Below the pieces are notes generated by a model that saw only the letters and a list, made by a program, of their open reading frames with translations, made no database searches and was not told where the DNA came from. Positions 36,801 through 48,800 of a DNA stretch of 64,000 bases are shown piece after piece. Source of the DNA: Diphasiastrum complanatum (Eukaryota; Streptophyta; Lycopodiopsida; Lycopodiales; Lycopodiaceae); NCBI GenBank assembly GCA_029204225.1, contig CM055106.1:45617180-45681179 (forward strand). The letters are read 5' to 3'. Within the stretch, counting starts at the first letter, position 1; each line of letters opens with the position of its first letter. The position numbers were made by a program, and so were the translations under genes.

Positions 36801-39800
36801 AATGTCCATACTAGCTAGAACAAGCATAGAACATTGATATTGTAGGCGGAGAATGCCATAATTTTGCCATCACTATTCAATTTGTACGGCAGTTGAGCTG
36901 CTGCTACATTGAAACCAAATGAGAGGTAATAAAATTTGTCTACACAATAAATGGGTGGGTGATATGTTTTACTCAATTGATGCCAGACTTCTCTGCAGCA
37001 TTCATATACGATTCAAAGTCTGGGCTGCAAATGGTGCTTTAGAGCTGAAAGTCCCATCTTTACATGTATTTCTCAAATCTGTAAATGCTTCTGAAAATAT
37101 CTCATTGAGTAGCACCTTTCAATATAGATCATCATTTGTAAGAAACAATTTTAGGATCATTCTGTGATTGATGAGACAAAGATATAGATAGTGCATGTCC
37201 ATCTTTAGTTATGCAAGTAGCTCTATAAAAGGGTCTCTGGTTATCAAGACAAAGCCGCCATCTACAAAGCCACTGAATGAGTTGCATCAGCCTTTTTAAA
37301 ATGACTATTTAATCTCTTGTCATCCACTGTAGTGCCGCAGTGAAGAACCATGAAGGTCTTGCCAAATAATGGATAATGCACAAGAGATATTCCCAGAGGT
37401 TAGGCAGTCCTTCCATTCCATCGAGATGCTCTCCCCCTCATCAGGTTGTTGCTTCTCTTGAGATTCCAGAGTGGAGTAACTGAAATGGGCTTGGGATTCA
37501 TTGTAGGGAGTTTAAAGGAGCATATTGCCAATGGTTCAGCTTAAGACTGAGCCCAGATAACAGACGGGGCCACTTTGTATAATGTAAGCTTACCATACAG
37601 ACTGAACCAGCTAAAATCCCATCTAATGTCAGCGAGAACATAATTTATAATCTAGCACCACAATGCTATCATCATGAACATAGTAGTTGTCTATTACTGC
37701 CTCTTAGAATTCTTTCTACAACAAAGTAGTTGTGTATACATAGTCATAAGAAGTACCCTTTAGACTCTTCTTCAGTTTCTTCACGATGTTGGTCTTGGAA
37801 GCAGCAGAAGGAGAAGAAGAGGGCACATCGTCATCTTCAAGATTTATATCATCTACATACACACCACAAGAATGTAATAAATAAAACAATGTTAGTTAAA
37901 ATATGAAGAGAAAGTGGCTCTTCCCAGATGATCACAGGCCACACCTGAGAAGACTTGCTCTAGAGGAATTACCAGAACCTTGCAGATGATTTCAGGATGC
38001 TAAATGTCAGATGTGAAATCCTATGCCAGTCTTCGTGTAAGCATAATGAAAGTTATGCATGTACATCATGTAACTGCTATTACAGATTTTACCAATTTCC
38101 AATCTTGGTCTTGTTGATTGTACAGGAGCCTCATCCAGGGCAGATTCTGCACTGACAGTTGGGGAATGCGACATAAAATCTGGTTCTGCTGCAAAAATCT
38201 TATAAAGTTCTGAAGCTCCATGGTTTTCAGGGAGTTGGTCACCAGAGCTTACTGGACTCCTCAGCTCTTTTCTCACACCACCCAACAGATCTTGAATCTG
38301 ACTCTGCTTCATATACAATTGTTAAATCCCAAAAGGTGATGCCAGAAAATTAATGCAATAAGATATTATTCTTGCTCAAAACCTCTTGACAAAATTGGGC
38401 AATACTCTTACTTTTCTTTTGACTGATTGAACAGGTGATGTGACAGCAGCATTGGTTGCAGCAGTAACATCTTCACCATAAAGGTGAGGCAAGGAAGATG
38501 GCAACCTGATATCATGGGACGGTAGAAAATAAAGGTTCCAATGTTCACTCATCTTATACAGAGCCATTCTAGGTCCACTCATAAAAAAACCAGAAATTAT
38601 GCAGAGTGAGATGCTGATTGAAGAACCCAGCATTTAGGGCTTCTGATTGTCAATGGTATCACTCGTAACCAACCACTAGGCAATTTATAACACATAAAAA
38701 ACATCCAAAAGCCCACCTGAGATTGTTCTCTTCTACAAGGAGTGACAAGTAGATGAGCTCCTCTCTGTCAATCTGCAATGAGCTTGCAAAATGAAAGGGA
38801 TCAAACAACAAAAAATCAAATTGAAGATTTCCACAACTAAGAGTCTCTCCCACTAGTTTACTGATACCACGTACAGTACACAAAGTTCCAATACAATGTT
38901 GGTGATCATACACTTACCAAGGCAATTCTTCCATGTGCTGTACATGTCAATGTTTTCACAGACATCAAACTTGGTTCAAATCTCCAGTTTAAGGACAAGC
39001 TCAGTGACTGCTCTTTTAGAAGTTCCATGTCTGGCAAAGACCTGTTTAAAGTTAAATTAGTTTATATTCCTACTGAATTTGACAATTCAGTTAATGCCTG
39101 ATAAAATCTGCACTTTGGATATTTAGAAGCAAAAAGACATACTAGTCGGGAAAATGCTCAAAAACCTTAAGAAATATCAGTAGGAATTCAAATAACAGCT
39201 AAAGTGGTCCAATAACGAGCATCTATATTCACTACTAAGTTGACCAAAAAGTAGTGCGACCTCAACTTCTGCTGCACTGCAAATATCTAGTAAAGACAAT
39301 ATACCGAAGGTTTAAAGTTTAAACTTATGCAAACCATAGAGTTATGGACGCGGCTCATTACATTTGCCGCGTCCATTTACATTTACTTTACTTTATGCAT
39401 AAGCAGGCCTTGGGCCCTTTTTTATTCATTAGTGACACTTAGACTATATGGTTGGCCTTTGGCCTTATTATTCATTATTAGGCCATTTGGACATATTACT
39501 GGAGAGTGGGGGCCTTCTTGGAGGGCGCACTATTTTCCCTCCTAGTTGGGCCCTAGCCACCGGAAGCTTCCTTTTAGGGCTTCCTCTTGGCTATAAGTAG
39601 GGAAACTGTGTCATTTGTTATTCAGCTGATGATATTGATCTCTCTCTTTAGCCTCCTTAATCTCTCTCTTTCCTGCTTTCTAGGGTTAAGTCTTGCTTAT
39701 GTGCTGCTTTCATAGCTTAAGTCTTGCTTATGTGATGCTTTCATAGCTTAGCTCTAGATCAGCTGTGGATCTATTCGTAACTTGGTATCAGAGCACTTTC

Positions 39801-42800
39801 CTGATTGCTGAATTTCAGATCTGATTTTTTGATTGGGTGCCCATTTTCCTTGTTACTTTCTCTCTTTGCTGAGGGCTTTCGTCTCTTTGCTTCAGCAACA
39901 TTCAGCACAGTTTGGAGGAGGACCAACTCCCATCAGAGCATTTTCCTTGGCGGAGCTCTAGCAGATAGTTAGCGGAAGTGCTTCCGCTAAATTTGGCGGC
40001 CGGAAAAAAAAAAATTTGGGTAGATTATTTCCGGCACCCAAGTTCCAACCCTCCATCACCCATTTCAAGCTTGTTTGCAAGCTCTCCAGCGCCCAATTCC
40101 CTCATCTCTTTCGTCCGTTCCTCCTTCCATTTTCAGCCCTCTCTTCACTATTGTTTGCAGGCTGTCCAGCCGTTTCATACTTGTCACTTTCGTCCGTTTT
40201 TGTCTCCGTTTGCAGCCATTTTTCACACCTTGTTTGCAGGCTGTCCATCGCCCATCCTCAACCAAATTTCACGAAATTCCGACTAAGATATTCCAATTTG
40301 TCACTTGCCTCCTGGCTGTCCAGCGCATTTTTACAGCCTTCATTTTCACTTTTTTCATCTGCTGATTGCTGTCCTTTCTTAGTTGTGATAGTAGTGGTTT
40401 TAATAGACTAATTTGGGGTGACGACAAGAGTCTGCTCTCTCAAGTTTTCGTCTATTCCTTCCACTATCATTACGGCACTGTCACAAGCCAGTCTCTCCAA
40501 GCTCGTGAATCCTAGAAGCCGGTGTATAGAAATGAACCTCCCAACCATAGGCACCCCCTCCTTGAGTCCTTCTACCTGCTATTCCCGTCACCTGGCACAT
40601 GGCATCCACCTGTGGGTGATCAGTCCACTTGGCATGCCTGGTACCTGTGACCTGTGAATACTGAGTGACTCATAGGGTACCACCCCCGTGCCCCGCCAAA
40701 GACCTGTGACCCTCTTGGTCACCCCGACTACTTGCCGGCAAGCATCTCGTCACTGACGGCTAGGGTCCCGACAGTCAAGACACACCGCATCTCTGACAAC
40801 TTGTCAGGCGGCCACACCGGGTCACTGCTCGTGACGCACCGGTCCCAACTTGGGACTGATGTCCTCCTCGGTCACTGGCCCTTGCCAATACTTGGCCTCA
40901 GGCCCTCAGGTGACCGGCCGTGCCAAGGTCATGATAGAGTCGTAACTGGACTCTAACAATCCTTCCCTCCTCTGGAGTCATCGGTCCTTGATGACAAACT
41001 CTGGGTAAGACTTCTGCAACGCCTGTCGTGTCTCCCAGGTAGCATCTGACAACGGATGCCCTTTCCAAGTTACTAGATACTCTTGAAGGAGACGATTCCG
41101 CAATCGTCGCTCCCTTTGATCTAGAATTCTGTCTAGCCCATAACCTGTGGTGTCTTTCTCCTCAAGAGACACTAGACCTTCCACCAGACTATCGCCATCA
41201 TGCAAACATTTTTTCAGTTTGCTAACATGGAATACTGGATGCACCTTGCATCCAACAGGTAGCTGTAGCTTATAAGCTACTTGGCTCCCCTTCTTAATAA
41301 TCAACCATGGTCCACAATACCTAGGAGATAACTTGGCGCACTTTCCTGTGCGTAGCACCTTCGACTTCGAAGGGACTAGTAAATACACCCAATCTCCATT
41401 CTCAAATTCCCGATAGGTACGGTTCTCACGAGCATAACTCTCTGCCCTAGCTACAGCTTTGGAAAAGTTATCTCGTGCCAACTCTAGCTTCTGCTGCATC
41501 TGAGCCAAAAACTCTACAACACTAGGTACCCTATGCGGAATTCCTATGATTGCAGGACTCAGTGGCCTGAAACCATAATTGACCTCAAATGGACTCAATC
41601 AAGTGGACGCATGTCTTTTATCATTGTACGCGAACTCCAATAGCGGTAAATGCTTTACCCAGTCTGTTTCATACTACTCACATATGCCCTAAGCATATCT
41701 TCCAAGATCTGATTTACTCGCTCTGTCTGGCCATCCGTCTGAGGATGCTCAGAGCTACTCATCAGCAACTGTGTTCCCAACTTGGCGAACACCTCAATCC
41801 AGCAATTTCCCGTAAACTTGGGATCCCTATCAGAAACTATGGACTTCGGAAGACCATGTAACCTGACAATATTCTGAATAAACAACTCAGCCACTTGCGG
41901 AGCTTTGACCTTCTTGGTCGTTGCGATGAAATGAGCCATCTTGGAAAACCTGTCTACCACTACCATAACGGAATTGATATTCTGGGTCTTGGATAGCCCA
42001 ACAATAAAATCCATAGAGATGCTTTCCCACCTTCCTGTAGGTATCTCAAGTGGATGTAGCAAGCCCGGAGGACTTACTCTCTCGGCCTTGTTCACCTGAC
42101 AAGCCGTGCAACGCTGGACATACTCTCTTACATCCCGCTGCAATCGTGGCCAGAAAAAATGCCTTCTCAAAAGCTCACTGGTCTTATCAATACCAAGGTG
42201 CCCTGCGCAGGGACTATCATGGCATTCATGAAGTATCTTACGACGAAGATACTTCATGTCTGGCACGAGAACTTTTCCATTTCTCAATAACATACCATCC
42301 TTCACGGTGTATGTTAAATATGTACTGGTGTGTGCCTCTACGGAAGCGACAGCCTTGACTGACTCTTCCGTTTGGTCGACTACCTTGCGCGCATTAGGCC
42401 ACACACGCTGACAATGCGGGTCCTTTTCTTGAGCCTTCTTAATCTCCTCCATGAGACCGCTGTCAACCACAGTAACGCTCATCTGATGTAGTATACGAGA
42501 TAGTGCATTAGCGACCACATTTTCCTTCCCTCTTCGGAAGCAAATTTCCATATGAAATTCCTGCATCAGCTCGGCCCACCGAGCTTGGCGGCCCTTCAAA
42601 TCTGGCTGAGTGCAAAAATACCTTAAAGTATGATGATCAGTGTACACATAAAACTCGGCGCCATATAAATAATGTCTCCACACCTTGAGCGCATGTATAA
42701 TCGCATACAGCTCTTGCTCGTGTGTAGGATATCTCTGTTGAGCTGGTGTCAACTTCTTACTTTCAAAGGCTACTGGTCTACCCTCTTGGCTCAACACTGC

Positions 42801-45800
42801 ACCTACGGCAATGCCACTTGCATCCGTCTCTAGGTCAAAAGGTTTCTGGGTATCCACAATCTTGAGAACTAGAGCCGTGGCCACAGACTCCTTCAAGTTT
42901 TCAAAACGTTGCTGAGGTTCAGCATCCCATCGAACCACAGTGTTGTTTTTCCTTAACTGGTCTGTTAAAGGAGCAGCTATCCAGGAATAATTCCTAACGA
43001 ACCGCCGGTAGAACTTACAAAAGCCTAAGAAAGACTGTAATTGGCGTATATCGGCACGCCTCGGCCACTTCTTAACCACAGCCACCTTGGCTGGATCAAC
43101 CAAAATACCCTCAACTGTCACTACGTGACCCAAATACTCGACACGAGTCTTACACAACTCTGTCTTCTGAGCATTGGCATACAAGACAGAAGCTTGTAAC
43201 TTGCCCAAAACGGTCTTGAGATGAATCTCATGCTCGTCAACCGCTTTACTAAAAACCAATATATCGTCAATAAAATTGACGACAAACTTGCCCATATAAT
43301 CTCGCAAGACATCGTTCATGAGCATCATGAACGTGGCTGGGGCATTGGTTAACCCAAATGGCATAACCAAAAATTCAAAATGACCAAAACGGGTTTGGAA
43401 GGCCATCTTCTGGACGTCTTCATCTCGAATCCGTATTTGATGGTATCCACTTTTGAGATCTATCTTACTGAAAATGGTTGCACCTTGCAACGCATCCAGT
43501 AGATCATCAATCCTAGGCATCGGATACCTGTGCTTTACAGTGATCTTATTCAATCCCCTGTAATCTACACACATCCGGAAACTACCATCCTTTTTCTTAA
43601 CAAGTAAAATAGGAGAGGCGAAAGGTGAATAACTTGGACGGATGTACCCCAACTTGAGATACTCCTCCAACATCTTTCTGACTTCCTCTTCCTCTTTTAG
43701 GCTCATCCTATAAGGAGGCCTACATACCGGACTTGCCCCTGGAACAAGCTCAATACGATGATCAACTTTCCGACTAGGCGGCAATCCCTCTAGCATATTA
43801 CTAATTAGCACGTGTTTGAACTGCGTGCGGATGGACTTCTCCAACTCACTTGCTGGGTCACATCTAGACTGTAATGCAAATACATGTGCACTAGGGGATG
43901 CAAAAGTAAATGAAGCTTCTTGTGGTTTATTAGTGAGTGTTCTGATTATTACCAACATAAGAATCAAAATTGGAATCAACATTCACATAACACAACCACA
44001 AATACTGAATCTCCATTCTCTTTATTTGCATATAGGTAACAAGAGGACCCTATAGATGGTCACTCCCCCTTTAAGACATGAGACATACCCTCATGCCCGA
44101 ACTTATACACATGTGATTTAAAAACTATAGCGGGCTGCTTACTTGCATGCCACCGCTTACCAAGTACAATATCAAACTTAGCTAGTTTAGTGATTTCAAA
44201 ATCTAACTTCTCGGTATACGTTTGAATAGACAAAGATGCCCGAGAGATTCTTTCATCCCAAACCTCTATTCCCTTACCATCTGGCATCTCAATAGTATAC
44301 CGGTAATCAAATGGAACAGTAGCCAAGTGAAATTTCTTCGCCACACGAGAATTGATGATATTATGCGAGGAACCGGTGTCAAATAAGACGAGCACGTCAT
44401 GACCTTCTAGTTTTCCCCTCATGCGTATCAGTTCACTATCTGGAAACTGATAAGCTTCCCGCGCTTTGGTGGACAAGAAACAAACTGGTGCCTCTGGAAC
44501 AAGCTTCCGCACCGAAATAGTCATGACACGACGAGTGTCCTCATCATCACTTACCAACAAGTCATCCAGAATTTCCTCATCCTTGCCCTCATCTTGACGT
44601 TGCATAGTATGGAGCTTCTTGCCCGTACGTCGAGGACAATCTTTGAAAAGATGCTTGCCAAGACAGAAAAAACATAATCCGTCTTTCTTGGCCTTTTCCT
44701 TTTGCTCAGAACTGAGGGGAGACTTGTCGTAAGCACAACGAGCCATAGGAGATCCCGCTTTGCGCTTCAAACTCTGCTGCATCTGGATAGGATCCTTCTG
44801 CGAAAAGCCTTTCTGACCAGCTTGGCCAGACTTTCGCGAACCCTTCTTCATGCCAGCTTGGCCTCCAAATTCAGCCTTGGTGCGCACATTACCTTCAAAG
44901 TTGAGAGCTATAGCAACTGCCTCTTCTAAGGTCTTGCACCTTTCATTAAGCACCGAAGGCCTCAACTCTTCACGAAGGCCAAATATGAACTTGTGGACTA
45001 CCAGCCACTCGGGAATCTCTTCCGAACCTTGATAAGTATCTCACGATACCTGTCAGCATATTCTTGCACCATGTACTGCCTCTGACGATGCAAAAGCCAA
45101 GCATCCGTCACACGCACATGCTCATGTGGAGGAATAAACTGAGCTCTAAAAGCTTGCTTAAACTCAAGCTAGGTGGATGGAGCCTGGTTAGACTTCAACA
45201 ACTTGCGCCACCACCTGTCAGCAAAGTCAGTGAAATGGTAAGCAGCTTTGCGGACCCGCCAACCCTCATCAGTTGGGGACCGTTTCAAATCAAAATACTC
45301 TTCCCACTTATGCAACCACTGATCTACGATATCAGTATTGCATTGAGGAGTGTTTCCAGCGAAACGGGTAGGTTTAATATCTTTGTCTTCTGGATAGGGG
45401 GGAGGTAGCATAGGACGAATAGCAGAAGACGGATAAGGTGGAGCATACTGCGAGGAAGACGCATAACCACCAGCTACCATCATTGCTCGCATCACTGCGA
45501 CGGTCTTTTCCACACTATCCATGCGAGCTTGCACAGAAGGGGAAGTACCAGCAGGCGAACGGGCAGCCACTGTAGGCAGATTATGGGCAGCACTAAGCAC
45601 AGGGCTGGGTGGTGGCGATGGAAGAGCAACGGGTGGACTGAGCGGAATATCCTGTCTATCATCTTCCATTATGAAACACAACAGAGACAGCACGGAATCA
45701 AGCTAAAAATTGGACTTATTGAAACATAGTCAGGAAAAGAAATGTTCAGCCTATTGACAATTTAGAACTGAAAGAGACAAAAGGCAACTAGGAAGTAACA

Positions 45801-48800
45801 AAGCCAAGGACAGGTAGTACTTCCCTTGCGTCCTACGCTGGTACACAAGTCGGTAAAGAACTTAATTTGGGCACCAGATTGGCTTGAAAGTCGAAAAAAA
45901 CAGGGAAAAAGCGGGCTGTTTGACGTCAAATTTCTTCCAAACGGCAAAAGTGTTTCACAAACGGTCAATTAGCAGTAGGTCGCCCTCCTACTAGGCCCAA
46001 TCTGAAACTCTAACAGCAGAAATCGGAGAAGTTATGTCCAATCCAAAAATCTGACCTGTTTTTTGCTTGGAAACCGACTTTTTAGTGCACAGAGGCAAAT
46101 CTGCTCCAAAACCAGCATATAATGGCTCTAAAGGATCGCTATGGATACTAGAAACATGCTCTCAAAATCTGATCAGGATCTGAGAAGGTTCCGGAGACTT
46201 ATAAGCGAAAAACCTTCAGGAAAAATGCGCTGGCCCTCCAAAACTTTAAAATTATCTGAAATCTCATAATTTGCAGCGTGAATCCCTACTGATCTACAGC
46301 GACTACCCACTAGAAATGATCTGAGACAGATCTCCCTCAAATCTGAGCACTATAGACCAAGTTATGGTGAAAAAACCAAGCTTTTTCTCACTTTCTCTCT
46401 CTAGAACGGACGTTTCTCTCTCTAGAATGAGCATTTCTCTCTCTAGAACGAGGCTCTGATACCAATTGTCACAAGCCAGTCTCTCCAAGCTCGTGAATCC
46501 TAGAAGCCGGTGTGTAGAAATGAACCTCCCAACCATAGGCACCCCGTCCTTGAGTCCTTCTACCTGCTATTCCCGTCACCTGGCACATGGCATCCACCTG
46601 TGGGTGATCAGTCCACTTGGCATGCCTAACCCCTGTGACCTGTGAATACTGACTGACTCATAGGGTACCACCGTGCCCTGCCAACGACCTGTGACCCTCT
46701 TGGTCACCCCGACTACTTGCCGGCTAGCATCTCGTCACTGATGGCTAGGGTCCTGAGACGGTCAAGACACACCGCATCTCTGACAACTTGTCAGGCGGCC
46801 ACACCAGGTCACTGCTCGTGAATCACCGGTCCCAACTTGGGACTGATGTCCTCCTCGGTCACTGGCCCTTGCCAATACTTGGCCTCAGGCCCTCAGGTGA
46901 CCAGCCGTGCCAAGGTCATGATAGAGTCGTAACTGGACTCTAACAGGCACATTCACCTACCCCTAGTGAGACTACTCAGAAAACCTTATCCAATCAGTTT
47001 CATCGCATGGATGAGACCCTTTCTGGCCTCGTTCTTCGCTTCGATACCGTTATGACCGGCTTTGCTACTATATAGTCACAGATTGATTCTTTACAGCCTC
47101 ATGGTCCTGGTAAAGCTCGTCTTTTTCCTTCATTTGGGACTCCCCCTCCATTTGGATTTCCATCTTCCTCTGCTAGTTAACCTGGTGGTGGACCGTTCAT
47201 TCCACCTAACCCACCTCCTGGTTTCTTTTCTCGTCCCTCACTTCCTGAGCCACACTTTGCTCGAGACTTTGTGATAGGGTACAGCTTGCTACCTATTCCG
47301 GTTCCTCTGACAGGAACTTATTAGAGAATTGGTTTGCTAAGCTTGACACATATTTTCAGATCTACCCTAAGACTGATCCTCAGAAGATCCAGTTGGCTGC
47401 TTTACATTTAGATGGACGCGCCACCACGTGGTGGCGAGTTTATAGAGCTAATCCTGATCGGGAAGGGCTCCTTTATGGCATACTTTTCGCCGTGACCTCC
47501 GTCATGCTATGATTGATCCTCAGTGGCTCAACCGCCAACGTGATACATTCCGTAGTCTCACTCAGACCAATGATCTTGCTTCTTATACAGATCAGTTTAT
47601 GGAGCTTTCTTATCTTTTCACAGATCTACAGCCCACTGAGCTTATTTCTCGTTACATTGCTGGGCTTCGTGGTGCTTTACGTTATGATGTTTCTTCCTTC
47701 CGTCCTCCCACACTTGTTGAGGCGATGTCTCTTGCTAGTACTTTACAGCATAAGTACTCTGACACCCTTCCTTCCCGCATCTCCCGATTCCCGCTACGTC
47801 CACCCCTACACCTACCCCTTCTGTTCTAGCTCTCTCCATTGTCCCTTCGTCTCCTCGTCCTTCGACTCTTTGACATGCTTTTGTCCGACGTTACATGTCT
47901 GCAGAGTTCGTGACCTTCAGCAGAAGCGTCTTTGCTTTCTACCATCATATTGACTTGCGTCCTGGTTCTGCTCCTCCTTCCCGTCCCCCTTATCGTATGT
48001 CTCGATCTGAGCATGATGAGCTTGAGCTCCATATTATTGCCTTGTTAGATCACGGTCTCATTGTTCCTAGTCACAGCCCTTTTGGTGCCCCTGTTCTCCT
48101 TGTTAGTAAGAAAGATGGTACCAAACGCCTTTGTATTGATTACCGTGCTTTAAATAAGTTGACTATTCGTAATCAGAACCCTATTCCACACATGGATGAC
48201 CTCTTTGACCAGCTCGGTACCTCTAAAATCTTTTCCAAGATAGACCTTCGTTCTGGATATTACCAGATCAGGATGCACCCTTCTGACGAACATAAGACTG
48301 CTTTTCGTACTCATCTTGGTTTATATGAATTTCGTGTGCTTCCTTTTGGTGTTACTAATGGCCCTCCTACGTTCCAGAATGTGATGAATAACGTCATGCG
48401 TCTGCTTCTTGGTCATTGTGTCTTGGTTTATTTTGATGATATTCTTATTTTTAGTCAGTCTCTTGCTGAGCATGTTTCCCATCTTTCCTCTGTATTTCAG
48501 TTACTTGTACATCACCAGTTATTTGCTAAGTTGTCTAAATGTTCTTTTGTTGTTTCTGAGATCGAGTTTCTTGGTTTTCTTGTTTGTAATGGACACATTC
48601 GTCTGGACCCTCATAAGGTTCAGGCCATCCAGGATTGGCCTATACCAACTGATATTCATCATGTTCGTATGTTCCTTGGGTTAGCCACTCACCTTCGTCG
48701 TCCAGTTCCGCATTTTGCCACTATTGCAGCTCCTCTTCATGCACTTTTGAAGAAGTCTAGTACTTTTCTTTGGACTTCTGATTGTCAGTCAGCGTTTGAT

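Larger units (their letters stand above)
40479..46945 (-). mobile_element. Ty3 chromovirus E, nearly complete, nested in element D
   Basis: LTRs at 40479-40958 and 46467-46945 (480 and 479 bp). On the minus strand they read TGTTAGAGTCC to GTGACA. The 5-bp target duplication GGCAC is perfect (40474-40478, 46946-46950). Minus-strand order is LTR, primer site, gag, CCHC, protease, reverse transcriptase, RNase H, integrase, chromodomain, polypurine tract, LTR. A few stops and frameshifts break the polyprotein. LTRs differ at about 17 sites plus two indels by eye (about 3.5%), more than those of element D around it. Confidence 0.94.

Noticed and set aside
39978-40411. Frames of 96-131 codons in the leader of element D
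   Set aside because: Pyrimidine-rich DNA open in three frames at once, located in a retroelement leader, with no gag motif.
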